Shown in pieces: positions 41,377 to 49,372 of a stretch of DNA of 49,444 bases. This DNA is from Chloroflexota bacterium (GTDB lineage: Bacteria; Chloroflexota; Anaerolineae; Promineifilales; Promineifilaceae), in the NCBI GenBank assembly GCA_013112725.1, contig JABFFZ010000041.1:1-49444 (forward strand), read 5' to 3'. Numbering within the stretch: the stretch's first letter is position 1; the number at the start of each line of letters is the position of its first letter. Below the pieces are notes generated by a model that saw only the letters and a program-made list of their open reading frames with translations, ran no database searches and was not told the DNA's origin. Both the position numbers and the translations under genes were made by a program.

Positions 41377-42063
41377 ATGACGATTTCGCTGTTGAATTTT
41401 ATCTGGCTTTTGGTGGGTTTGCTGGCGGGGGTGGCTGTGAATTGGCTGGCCGATTATTTGCCGGCGGGGGCACGGCCGTCGTGGACTACCTGGGGCTGGC
41501 GGCAGCGCAAACGGCCGTATCTGGTGTTGGCGGGTACGGCCGTGTTGTTCTTCTGCCTGCCCTTGTGGATCACGGAAACGGTGAATCTGGTGGTGAACAG
41601 CCTCTACATCGCCATCCTCATCCTGATCATCGTTACCGACCTAGAACACCGGCTCATCTTCAACGCCGTCGTGTACCCGGCCATGCTGTTGGCGTTGGCG
41701 GGCAGCTTTTTGGTGACGGCCGACGAAAACAACATACGGCTGGCTTTAGCCGGGGGGGTGGTGGGGCTGGTGGTGTTTGGCGCGTTGTACGGGCTGGCGA
41801 ATGTGATGTACGGCCGTGAGCGCATTCCATTGGGCATGGGCGACGTGAAACTGGCGGTCTTGTTGGGCCTGATGTTGGGCTGGCACCGCATCTGGTTTTG
41901 CCTCTTTTGGGCGGTCATGTTAGGTGGCGCAATCACGCTGCTGCTGCTGCTGACGCGCCGCGTGGGGCGCGACACGGCCCTGCCCTACGGCCAATACCTG
42001 GCCCTGTCCGGCATCGCCTTCCTCATCTGGGGCGCAGAGTACGCGCAGCAGTTTGTCAATTGA
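41377..42063 (+). CDS. A24-family prepilin peptidase-like protein
   Basis: This 228-residue membrane protein has about seven helices and the two catalytic aspartates of aspartic prepilin peptidases: Asp88 in VTDLEHRLI and Asp156 in GMGDVKL. The N-terminal Cys-rich methylase domain of PilD/GspO is missing, so it resembles the TadV/FlaK-like single-function type. It may cleave type IV pilin or competence pseudopilin leaders, which would fit with comEC and comM in this window. No pilin gene is nearby. Confidence 0.88.
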   Translation: MTISLLNFIWLLVGLLAGVAVNWLADYLPAGARPSWTTWGWRQRKRPYLVLAGTAVLFFCLPLWITETVNLVVNSLYIAILILIIVTDLEHRLIFNAVVYPAMLLALAGSFLVTADENNIRLALAGGVVGLVVFGALYGLANVMYGRERIPLGMGDVKLAVLLGLMLGWHRIWFCLFWAVMLGGAITLLLLLTRRVGRDTALPYGQYLALSGIAFLIWGAEYAQQFVN

Positions 42064-42077
42064 GCCGCTCCCAATGA

Positions 42078-42108
42078 GACATCCGATTTCTCCAAGAAAT
42101 TGGATGTC
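42078..42108. terminator. Hairpin between convergent genes
   Basis: GACATCCGATTTCT / AGAAATTGGATGTC pair over 14 bp with one G-T mismatch and a CCA loop. There is no T-run. The position 15 nt after the A24 gene suggests a terminator or message-end stabiliser. Confidence 0.55.
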
Positions 42109-42220
42109 TGGTAATACCGGCCCTATCTGAAATGGGGAAAGTCGGAGGAGAGCCTTCAGGCGAACCGCGCATCGGCTAAAGCCTCTCCTCCATTCATAAC
42201 TCATTTGGGAGTGCTATCGC

Positions 42221-44839
42221 TCAATTACCGCCCGAATTCAGTGTAGGACAATTGGCATTCGGCCGGCTTTCCACTTGCGCATCGTCTATAAAAATATGCC
42301 CCACAGCCTCTTGGGAAATACTGTCATCTTCAGCAAAATAGCCATCAGATATCTGAAAGCTAAAAAAGGCTGTATTCGCCCCCGCCGGTGGACATCCAAA
42401 AGGGGTTGTGAATGATGACCAGTTGGTATGAATTCCACGTACAACACCAATAAACGTCACTCCTAAATACTCGTCGTCGTTAAACCAGGCAACCATCCCC
42501 CTCACATTAGAGTGTTCATTTATGTTAAGAGCTTTGCCATAGAAGCTTAATCTGTATTCAATTCCTACTGATTGGATGTGTATTGCAGAGCTTCTTAAAA
42601 TGGTGACGTCGGGAACTGTTGAAGTTATTACCGCCATGGCGCTATGCAAATCACTATGAGCTTCGTTCATAGTGGGTAGCCAATACTGATTTTGTGGGTC
42701 CGGCGCTAAAACAATTGACCAACAATAGAATTCAGCTTCAAAGCCGCCGTTGCCAAAGGTTTCACAGTCCTCAAGCAGTTGGTTATTATGGACAAAGAAG
42801 TCATCTACGGTGGCGCTGGGGCTGCCCAGGCCGTGGGCTGAGCCGTTCCAGAACAGGCCAGGCACGAACCAGCAGTTCATGAAAATGCCGGGGGCGCAGA
42901 TGAAAATGTCCGCACCATCACCGCTAACCTCCGTCACGGCAAATGACCCTGCCGTACTCAAGTAAATACTCCCATTGGCCCCCAACCAGACGCCATCTAC
43001 ATTCTCTGTCACCTCATTAAGGGCATAGTCTGACCCGTCAAAAAACAGCGAGGCTGATGTGTCGCTGTCGCTTATGAACAGGTCCTCGTCTTCAAAGATG
43101 TCGGGGCCAATCTCAGACTGCCCTTGTGTGCTGAGCAGGATTTTTCCCTGGTGGTTAAAGGCCAGCGCGTCCACATCTTCACCGGGAAACTCAGCCGGCG
43201 TCAGGCCAAGTTTTTCGCCAGGCATGAAGGCGCTCATCGTGCCGCTGGTGTCCTCGCCCAGCGAGGTGGGGTTGAAGCGAATGATGTCCGCATCCGTAAA
43301 ACTGCCGAGGGGCGCATCCAGGCTGAAGTGAAGGTAGCCATCCCGGAAATCAACGGCGTCTATGTCCACGCCGGCCAACCCCACGTCCGAGCCGTCAAAA
43401 AACATGCGCCATTCGCCGGTGGCGGCGTCAAAGAGCAAGATGTCCTCATCTTCGTAGGGCACGTTGCCGGCGTAGCCGCTGCTGGCAAAAGAGACATAGA
43501 GGTACTGCTGGGGCAGCGGCATCGCATCGTCCGCCGGGGCCAGCATGATGGCATCGGCCAGCACATGGTTGCCGGCGTCACCGGCAAGCGTATCATCATA
43601 TAGCTCGATGAATTCGGAAACGGCCGTGTCCATAGCAAAGTGGTAACGGCCGAGATAGGCCCAGGCGTTGTGCTCTGTGTTGTTATCCAGATACGCCGCC
43701 TGCACCACAATCGCCCGGCTGGTTTGCATGTTGTGCGTGATCGTATAAACCGCGCCCAGGGAGGCGGTGCTGTCTTCGGGGATGTGGACAAAAACGTCAT
43801 ACTCCCCTGGCAGGGTAAAAGCGTCCGGGTGAATCGTCCAACGGGCGCGGCAGTCGTTGGGGCCATTGGCATTGGCGCGGTGATAGCTGTTGTTGAAGCT
43901 GTCGTTGCCCGGTGTATATACCCAACAGGTGTCAATCGTAGAAAAGTCGGCCGAACCATCATCAATAATCATCCGCGCATTGTTTACCCCTGGATCGTTG
44001 ACAGAAGTGCCCTGTGACCCACTGGCAATATACTGTGTACTTAACACAGCAGGCCGATTTACCCATAGATAATGACTGATTGTACCGTTCTGATGCTGCG
44101 CCCATGGGTCTGGAGTGCTGCTTATCCACCCATAAGGATTCACAAAGACGCCATTTCTACGGGTTTCAAAATGGAGATGGTGCCCACAATTTGGCCCACT
44201 AACAGGAATTGGCCCACAATCGTTTCCAGAATCATTAAAGACATGGCCGGTATTGCCACTGATTCCTATGATGCGATTTCTATTACCTGGATCGTTTGGA
44301 TCTATATCAATTTCATCACCTGCTCTAACATTCAGTGTGCTTAAGTGCCCATATATGGTCGTATAGTTAGGATTAGCGTTATAAGACATAACAACATGCA
44401 GCCCATACCCAAGCCTATGGTTAGCCTCGTTTGACCACCCAGCAACTACAACCGCACCATTAGCGGAAGCTAAAACAGGCTCATAAACGAGGCTGTAATC
44501 AATACCAATATGCCCGTTGTACCCGTATTCGGCACCAGGGGGATCGTGAAGGGTAGAATCGTAATGTCTAATACGTCCTTCGGGATCGTTATCATAATCG
44601 CCAGGGATTTCATGATCAAATATTTTCCAAACATACTCTTCATCATAGTAAATCGGCCCTAAAAAAGGTGGCACGGGTGTAGGGGTGGGAGTGGGTGTAA
44701 AAGTTGGTGTTGCGGTTGGTTCTTGATAAATAAAATGCGCTTCTACGGAAGCGGCAGAATTGAATGGTAGCATCCATGCAATGATACAAAGACATGTCAC
44801 CTGAATACAGACTGTGGCAATTAACTGCTTTTTGTTCAT
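42221..44839 (-). CDS. Secreted M23 metallopeptidase with golvesin-like domain and large C-terminal region
   Basis: The 872-residue protein has a signal peptide (1-31), a Thr/Pro linker (40-57) and an M23 (LytM) peptidase domain with zinc-site residues His110, Asp114 and the HxH pair His221/His223; YGHL (His165) is also present. It should cut peptidoglycan cross-links. A golvesin C-terminal-like binding domain follows (about 290-445, FSTIDTCWVYTPGNDSFN, VVQAAYLDNN), then a domain with repeated LLFDAA/LFFDGSD phrases (about 450-690) and a final jelly-roll-like region. The golvesin DNA is nearly the same as in the gene at 46409-47824. AGGAG precedes the ATG. Confidence 0.85.
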   Translation of the reverse strand: MNKKQLIATVCIQVTCLCIIAWMLPFNSAASVEAHFIYQEPTATPTFTPTPTPTPVPPFLGPIYYDEEYVWKIFDHEIPGDYDNDPEGRIRHYDSTLHDPPGAEYGYNGHIGIDYSLVYEPVLASANGAVVVAGWSNEANHRLGYGLHVVMSYNANPNYTTIYGHLSTLNVRAGDEIDIDPNDPGNRNRIIGISGNTGHVFNDSGNDCGPIPVSGPNCGHHLHFETRRNGVFVNPYGWISSTPDPWAQHQNGTISHYLWVNRPAVLSTQYIASGSQGTSVNDPGVNNARMIIDDGSADFSTIDTCWVYTPGNDSFNNSYHRANANGPNDCRARWTIHPDAFTLPGEYDVFVHIPEDSTASLGAVYTITHNMQTSRAIVVQAAYLDNNTEHNAWAYLGRYHFAMDTAVSEFIELYDDTLAGDAGNHVLADAIMLAPADDAMPLPQQYLYVSFASSGYAGNVPYEDEDILLFDAATGEWRMFFDGSDVGLAGVDIDAVDFRDGYLHFSLDAPLGSFTDADIIRFNPTSLGEDTSGTMSAFMPGEKLGLTPAEFPGEDVDALAFNHQGKILLSTQGQSEIGPDIFEDEDLFISDSDTSASLFFDGSDYALNEVTENVDGVWLGANGSIYLSTAGSFAVTEVSGDGADIFICAPGIFMNCWFVPGLFWNGSAHGLGSPSATVDDFFVHNNQLLEDCETFGNGGFEAEFYCWSIVLAPDPQNQYWLPTMNEAHSDLHSAMAVITSTVPDVTILRSSAIHIQSVGIEYRLSFYGKALNINEHSNVRGMVAWFNDDEYLGVTFIGVVRGIHTNWSSFTTPFGCPPAGANTAFFSFQISDGYFAEDDSISQEAVGHIFIDDAQVESRPNANCPTLNSGGN

Positions 44840-44881
44840 CCTTATCTCCTGAACGGCTAATGATGAGGGCTTGATTTTGAT

Positions 44882-46315
44882 TTATGGAAGCCAATAAACA
44901 TTTTCTGGCGCCGCCGTGCCCGTAAAATCGAGTACCACAAACGATTCGCCGTTAGTATGATTAACGATGGAAAAGGTGCGCTTGTCTTCTCCTGAAGCCT
45001 CAAACAGTATCCACTGCCCATCTGGAGACCAGCTTAACATTTCTAACGGCCACCGGGCCGGGCCAGGCTCTGGTACAGGTTTTGGGCCAATCAACAGCGT
45101 ACTGGTGGTCTTGTTGTTTACATCAACAACAAGCAAGTTGGATTCTTCTTCGGCATTGAGTGCGATAGCGAGATAACGGCTGTCAGGCGACCAAATGGGC
45201 TGCGACACACGGCCGTAGCCCTCCAATAAAAGTTCGGTTGACAGCGTGTCTGGATTCCACAAATAAAGGTTTCCGGTACCTATCTGGGTTGTAAAAGCCA
45301 GCCATTGACCATCTGGCGACCATGAAGCAAAACTAAGCCCAGAACTTAGTTGGATTGAAGCCAGATCATTTATGGAAGCAACGGATAAACCCAGGTTGCT
45401 GCTGTCATGAGAAAAAGCAAACCATTGACTGTCTGGGGACCAATTAATTCTGCTTCCTCCCAATTTGCTAATGACTGTAAGCACTCTATTTGTTTCCACA
45501 TCGTATAAATCAAGCCTGTCGGATTCTCCTCCTGGCGCAGATCCAGTTTCATCTGATAAACCAGAGACGATAGCCAGCCAATAGCCATCAGGTGACCACT
45601 GATGATCGTGTATGCGCCCTGGCAAACTGAGATATTTGTTGGAGGCCGAATCTTCCAAATCGAAAAGGTAGATGTCTTTCTCTACTGCGTAAGTAAATTG
45701 TTGACTATCTGGCAGCCAGGTGACTTCCACAAAGTCATTAGTTTTGACATCTGTTAATCGGGTTAGTGCCTTATCAGATAGTGGATACAGATAGATATTT
45801 GAGAGATCTGTGCCCTGAACAGAAATAATTCCGTCTTCATTGGTGTCCTCAAACTGCCTGAGAGTAAACTTTGTGTTGTCAGGCGATAAGTGCAGGTCAG
45901 CGCCATGTAACTCGGTGAGGGTTGTCTCCAATCCCCACTCCCCAGCGACATTGCCCGGTGCGATAAAATACAGGTTTTGGGGTTGCGGCCCGGTAGGATC
46001 TACAGGTTCTGGATTCCAAAGAAAAACAATCTGTCCTGGCGGTGGCGGCAACGGGATAGGGGTGTTTGCCGGTGTGGTAGTGGGTTGAGAGGGCAGGGTG
46101 TTGGTGGGGGCAACGGTTGAGGTGGGCACGGCCGTATCCGCGACCGGTAGTTGGATAGAAGTAGGGGCTACGGCCGTGTTCCTTACCACAGCTACACGGG
46201 CGGGCACGGCCGTACCGAGCGCAGTCGAAACGGCCGTAGCCGTTTCCCCCTCCACGCCACACCCTGCCAGCAGCAGGCAAAACACCACAGTCAAAGAGAA
46301 ACGTATCGGTTTCAT
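44882..46315 (-). CDS. PD40/TolB-like beta-propeller lipoprotein
   Basis: The 477-residue lipoprotein has a signal peptide with lipobox LLAGC and a linker rich in TAV from repeated ACGGCCGT (four copies within about 110 bp). About six PD40 blades follow (WSPDGYWLAIV, WSPDSQWFAF, WSPDGQWLAF, WSPDSRYLAI, WSPDGQWILFE). The first 35 residues are almost the same as in the gene at 47856. It lies between two M23 genes on the same strand and is probably co-transcribed. The ATG at 46315 has GGAGG 5 nt upstream. It is likely a cell-surface binding protein. Confidence 0.85.
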   Translation of the reverse strand: MKPIRFSLTVVFCLLLAGCGVEGETATAVSTALGTAVPARVAVVRNTAVAPTSIQLPVADTAVPTSTVAPTNTLPSQPTTTPANTPIPLPPPPGQIVFLWNPEPVDPTGPQPQNLYFIAPGNVAGEWGLETTLTELHGADLHLSPDNTKFTLRQFEDTNEDGIISVQGTDLSNIYLYPLSDKALTRLTDVKTNDFVEVTWLPDSQQFTYAVEKDIYLFDLEDSASNKYLSLPGRIHDHQWSPDGYWLAIVSGLSDETGSAPGGESDRLDLYDVETNRVLTVISKLGGSRINWSPDSQWFAFSHDSSNLGLSVASINDLASIQLSSGLSFASWSPDGQWLAFTTQIGTGNLYLWNPDTLSTELLLEGYGRVSQPIWSPDSRYLAIALNAEEESNLLVVDVNNKTTSTLLIGPKPVPEPGPARWPLEMLSWSPDGQWILFEASGEDKRTFSIVNHTNGESFVVLDFTGTAAPENVYWLP

Positions 46316-46330
46316 CATTTCCTCCATCTA

Positions 46331-46410
46331 TGACAGGTGACACGGTGACACGGTGACATGGTGACACGGTGAAATGTCACCCCTTCACCGTGTCACCCCT
46401 TCACCAAGTC
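46331..46410. repeat. Inverted repeat, unit GGTGACACGGTGACA
   Basis: Four tandem GGTGACACGGTGAC-type units are mirrored by GTCACCCCTTCACCGTGTCACC. The patch fills the gap between the chimeric M23 gene's stop and the next lipoprotein's leader. The related unit CACCTTGTCACC occurs at 20586-20620. Confidence 0.75.
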
Positions 46411-47824
46411 ACTCTTCCACCAGCCACGCTGGATGGCGGGCGGTGATTGTTGTTTGCGTCAGTTGGGTGGGCGGCTCACCGGGGCTGAGCAGCCAGATGG
46501 TGTCATCAGCCGTAAAAGCCAGTTGACGGCCGTCCGGCGACCAGATGGCGTCATACAGTTCGATAAATTCGGAAACGGCCGTATCCATTGCAAAGTCGTA
46601 ACGGCCGAGATAGGCCCAGGCGTTGTGTTCGGTGTTATTGTCCAGGTACGCCGCCTGCACCACAATCGCCCGGCTGGTTTGCATGTTATGCGTGATCGTA
46701 TAAACCGCACCCAGAGAGGCGGTGCTGTCTTCGGGGATATGGACAAATACATCATAGTCACCAGGCAGCGTAAAAGCATCCGGGCGAATCGTCCAACGGG
46801 CGCGGCAGTCGTTAGGGCCGTTGGCATTAGCGCGGCGGTAGCTGTTGTTGAAGCTGTCGTTGCCCGGTGTATATACCCAACAGGTGTCAATCGTAGAAAA
46901 ATCGGCCGAACCGTCATCAATGATCATCCGCGCATTGTTTACGGCCGGTTCAGCCAATGGTGTTCCGCCAGGATATTGATCGGTGTCTACAGCCGGTTCA
47001 TTTTGCCATAAGTCGTAGCTGGTTGCTCCCCCAGGCGTTGGTGGAGGCGGATTGTAATTTGCCCAAGGATCAAGAGTTCCGGCTGGCGCAATCCATCCAT
47101 AGGGATTAACTACCCCATAAATTTGATTCTTCCGCCTGACTTCAAAATGAAGATGTTGACCACAAGTTGGATCGTTTGGAACAGGGCCACATAGTCCGCC
47201 AGTGCCAAATGCTGCCCCAGTATTGCCGCTAATTCCCAAAATACGATTCCGGTTGCTTGGATCATTTAAGTCAATAGTAATCTCATCGCCCTCTTGCACC
47301 GAAAGAACGCTCAAATGCCCATAAAATGTTTGGTAATCTGTATCTGTATGATCGAGGACAATGTAAAGACCATATCCAGCACGATGATTGGATGAATTGT
47401 GCCAATTAGCATAATCAACAATTCCACTTGCTGCCGCTAATACCGGTTCATACTCAAGACTGTAATCTATTCCACCATGTTCATCATAACCAAAGCCACC
47501 AGGAATATACGGGTCTCCTTCAGGGGTAGGTGTGATAGGATCATGTTTGCTGCCATCATAATGAATAACATAAACATTTGTTGGCGTCCCTTGAGGGGGA
47601 GGAGGGACATCATCGTCACACACACTGGCACAAGGCAAATTATGATCAAAAACTTGCCATACATTCTCTTGGCCATAATAAATAGGTCCCATAAAAGGTT
47701 GTGGGGTTGTTGTTTGGACAAATGCATTTACGGGCAGGGGATTTTCTTTTGCCAAGATCAAACTAATCATTGCCCAGCAGAATGTTTGAATCAAAATCGT
47801 TGTGATAACTGTTCTTTTGCCCAT
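46409..47824 (-). CDS. Chimeric M23 metallopeptidase: golvesin domain truncated and fused to a PD40 tail
   Basis: The 471-residue protein has a signal peptide, an M23 domain with His116, Asp120, His170 and His224/His226, and a golvesin-like domain (about 295-425). After SEFIELYD the golvesin sequence stops. It is replaced by the last blade of a PD40 protein (AIWSPDGRQLAFTADD ... ARHPAWLVEE), a tail also seen at 728-760 and 49371-49444. The longer paralogue at 42221 continues with golvesin and further domains. The ATG at 47824 has GGAGG upstream; earlier codons belong to the previous gene's end. Peptidoglycan hydrolysis is likely retained because all zinc residues are present. Confidence 0.8.
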   Translation of the reverse strand: MGKRTVITTILIQTFCWAMISLILAKENPLPVNAFVQTTTPQPFMGPIYYGQENVWQVFDHNLPCASVCDDDVPPPPQGTPTNVYVIHYDGSKHDPITPTPEGDPYIPGGFGYDEHGGIDYSLEYEPVLAAASGIVDYANWHNSSNHRAGYGLYIVLDHTDTDYQTFYGHLSVLSVQEGDEITIDLNDPSNRNRILGISGNTGAAFGTGGLCGPVPNDPTCGQHLHFEVRRKNQIYGVVNPYGWIAPAGTLDPWANYNPPPPTPGGATSYDLWQNEPAVDTDQYPGGTPLAEPAVNNARMIIDDGSADFSTIDTCWVYTPGNDSFNNSYRRANANGPNDCRARWTIRPDAFTLPGDYDVFVHIPEDSTASLGAVYTITHNMQTSRAIVVQAAYLDNNTEHNAWAYLGRYDFAMDTAVSEFIELYDAIWSPDGRQLAFTADDTIWLLSPGEPPTQLTQTTITARHPAWLVEE

Positions 47825-47855
47825 CTTAAGCCCTCCGAATTGATTAACCACGACT

Positions 47856-49280
47856 TCAGCGTGAAGTGACTTCCGGCAGCCAATAAAAACCAATGGGATC
47901 ACGACTGCCCGAAGTGTCTAGCACCAAATAAGACTCTCCACCATTTTTGTTAATCAAATAAATACCTGCCTCGTCATCTTGTGGAGACCACTCCTGTCCA
48001 TTAAAAAAAAGCAGCCATTTACTGTCAGGAGACCAGTCGGCAATGTAAAATCGAGCAGATTCCGTGCTTTGCCACAAGTCCCGAAGTTCACCACTTTCGA
48101 TATCAAGAACGTGCATTGATGCTTCTTTCTCCCGTTCAGTTATTGCCATTGCTAGTTGTGAACTGTCTGGTGACCACAGTAGGCTGTAAACCTGTCCTTG
48201 TGTAGTCAACGGCACCTGAGAAGATATGTCCGAGTTATTTAGTAGAAATAAGCCGGTGCCGTCAGGTGTTTCCTGAACAGCAGCTATGTGCCGATTGTCC
48301 GGTGACCAGACAAGATACCGAATTGGACTTGAGAGGTTCACGGGGATGGTTTCTAGTGATTGGGTATTTACCAAAATCAATTGATTGACTGACGGCTGGT
48401 TCAAAGCAAGCAACTGGCTATCTGCTGACCAAATCATCTCAGTAGCCGGATCGCCAATTTCATTGGCAATTGTTATTATTTCGCCAGTCCTGGTTTTTAT
48501 TAGACTAACTTGGCCAGAGTTCTGGTGAGTGGCAATCATCGAACCATCAGGAGAAAGGGCGTTATTTCTGATTTCGTCGGGAACATTTTCTTCACTAATT
48601 ACCTGTCGCCAAGAAAAATCATTAGTGTTAATTGCACGAAAACCAACAGCCAGTTCGTTATCGGACAACCAGCCTAAATAGCCTGAAAAATACTCGGATG
48701 TGAGGCGGGCAAATTCCCCATCTGTCAGGGTATAAGTAAAGATATTAGGAGCGTCTAAACCTCGGTCATATCCTTCGTTACTCACATCCCCATCACCATT
48801 TTTATCTTCCAAAATAGTAAATGCGAATCTGGTCTTGCCAGGAGAGAGGCCAACTTGTGGATGACCAATAATCTGCTCTACCAATGGTTGAATATCCCAA
48901 CGTTCTGATATTTCTTTTGGAGTAGCCAAATAGAGGCTGTAAACAGGGTTTATATTAAGGTCACTTATGATTTTTGAATCCCAAAAGAAGTAGATCTCGC
49001 CGGGGGGTGGGGGTAAGGGGGTGGGGGCGATGGTGGGCACGGCCGTAGCGGGCAAGGATGTAGCGGTGTTGGTTGGGGAAGCCACGGCCGTATCCGTCAC
49101 CATCGGCGTATTCGTAGAAGGTGGTTGGGTGGGGGTGGGCGTATTTGTTATCGCAGCCACACGGGTGGGCACGGCCGTACTGAGCGCAGTCGAAACGGCC
49201 GTTGCCGTTTCCCCCTCCACACCACACCCCATCAGCAGCAGGCTAAACAGTAAAATGAAAGAGAAAGTCATCGGTTTCAT
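47856..49280 (-). CDS. PD40/TolB-like beta-propeller lipoprotein
   Basis: This 474-residue lipoprotein has lipobox LLMGC, a TAV-rich Thr/Pro linker and a propeller of about six blades (LSPGKTRFAF, WSADSQLLALN, WSPDNRHIAAVQ, WSPDSSQLAMAI, WSPDSKWLLFFN). It ends in a short GFYWLPE motif, shared in form (VYWLP) with the gene at 44882. GGAGG precedes the ATG. It is followed 31 nt later by the M23 gene. Its N-terminal 35 residues match those of the paralogue at 44882, whereas the propellers have diverged. Confidence 0.85.
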   Translation of the reverse strand: MKPMTFSFILLFSLLLMGCGVEGETATAVSTALSTAVPTRVAAITNTPTPTQPPSTNTPMVTDTAVASPTNTATSLPATAVPTIAPTPLPPPPGEIYFFWDSKIISDLNINPVYSLYLATPKEISERWDIQPLVEQIIGHPQVGLSPGKTRFAFTILEDKNGDGDVSNEGYDRGLDAPNIFTYTLTDGEFARLTSEYFSGYLGWLSDNELAVGFRAINTNDFSWRQVISEENVPDEIRNNALSPDGSMIATHQNSGQVSLIKTRTGEIITIANEIGDPATEMIWSADSQLLALNQPSVNQLILVNTQSLETIPVNLSSPIRYLVWSPDNRHIAAVQETPDGTGLFLLNNSDISSQVPLTTQGQVYSLLWSPDSSQLAMAITEREKEASMHVLDIESGELRDLWQSTESARFYIADWSPDSKWLLFFNGQEWSPQDDEAGIYLINKNGGESYLVLDTSGSRDPIGFYWLPEVTSR

Positions 49281-49299
49281 GGCAACCTCCAGAGGGAAA

Positions 49300-49372
49300 T
49301 TATGAATTAGGAATTATGAATTATGAAGGAAGAGGCGTCTTCATAATTCATAATTCATCCTTCATAATTCCT
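49300..49372. repeat. Inverted repeat, unit GAATTATGAA
   Basis: Tandem GAATTATGAATTAGGAATTATGAA units are mirrored by TTCATAATTCATAATTCATCC. The repeat starts about 20 nt before the lipoprotein start and reaches the stop codon of the next upstream gene, whose last codon (AAT) it supplies. Confidence 0.75.
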
